A DNA stretch of 64,000 nucleotides from Tupaia tana (lineage: Eukaryota > Chordata > Mammalia > Scandentia > Tupaiidae). A program made the translations under genes and the position numbers. The notes beneath the pieces were generated by a model. The model made no database searches, was not told the DNA's origin, and was given only the letters and a program-made list of their open reading frames with translations. Positions 63,941 to 64,000 of the stretch are shown in pieces (the stretch's first letter is position 1; each line of letters opens with the position of its first letter). The stretch spans positions 85,484,886-85,548,885 of the forward strand of contig JAKSZU010000005.1 of assembly GCA_026018925.1 (NCBI GenBank), given 5' to 3'.

Positions 63941-64000
63941 ATATCTTGGAGAAATGCTTTTCTTTCTTTGACAAGATGAGTGATTTGGATTAGTACATCC

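Noticed and set aside
1-64000. CRISPR arrays, bacterial operons, phage or defence systems
   Set aside because: No regularly spaced repeats with unique spacers, no dense ORFs and no ribosome-binding sites. The composition and repeats are mammalian.

Overview
This window reads as ordinary gene-poor DNA from a placental mammal. It is AT-rich and has no long open reading frame of host type. It is packed with retroposons: L1 fragments whose sequence follows the eutherian L1 pattern, MaLR/ERV long terminal repeats, a processed pseudogene of EIF1, and about 60 copies of tRNA-derived SINEs. I see no Alu, B1/B2, Bov-tA, carnivore, bat or lagomorph SINE. The SINEs here belong to a set I cannot tie to a named lineage, so I leave the species open. 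Almost every short ORF in the window is SINE or microsatellite sequence read through.

I use three working names. SINE-A is about 250 bp: a tRNA-like head with A-box and B-box promoter motifs, a unique core, a CT-rich stretch, the motif CCCTATAGCAAAAA and an A-tail. SINE-B is about 150 bp with the same head, but the core is missing and the CT-rich stretch runs into (AAATAAAT)n. SINE-C is an older, more decayed family with a CT-rich 3' part and a CTTTAAAA-type tail. SINE-A copies span a wide age range. Some are nearly identical to each other with exact target-site duplications (18182, 32389, 33867, 44448, 61097). Others are barely alignable.

Layout. 0-3.7 kb: MaLR LTR, EIF1 pseudogene (minus), SINEs, and one short exon-like segment. 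3.7-12 kb: an L1 3' end and dense SINEs. 12-26 kb: L1 3' ends, SINE clusters, compound microsatellites, and an L1 inserted into a SINE. 26-31 kb: few recognised repeats, three small hairpin elements (mariner-like MITEs) lying between 27.2 and 31.7 kb, and broken minus-strand reading frames that may be an ancient retroviral env. 31-41 kb: nested SINEs (A inside B), another L1 3' end carrying further insertions, and AT-rich spacer. 41.6-43.8 kb: a probable minus-strand LTR broken by two L1 insertions with visible target-site duplications. 45.5-47.7 kb: L1 ORF2 remnant interrupted by a minus-strand betaretrovirus-like 3' LTR plus env end, which abuts an L1 5' end. 48-64 kb: SINEs, an L1 ORF2 remnant, an older LTR-like block, long AT-rich spacer, and a decayed L1 at the right edge.

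No functional protein-coding gene, rRNA, true tRNA gene or CRISPR array can be supported. The most informative content is the retroposon history: nested insertions that order the families in time, intermediates linking SINE-A to SINE-B, and the ERV/L1 composite.
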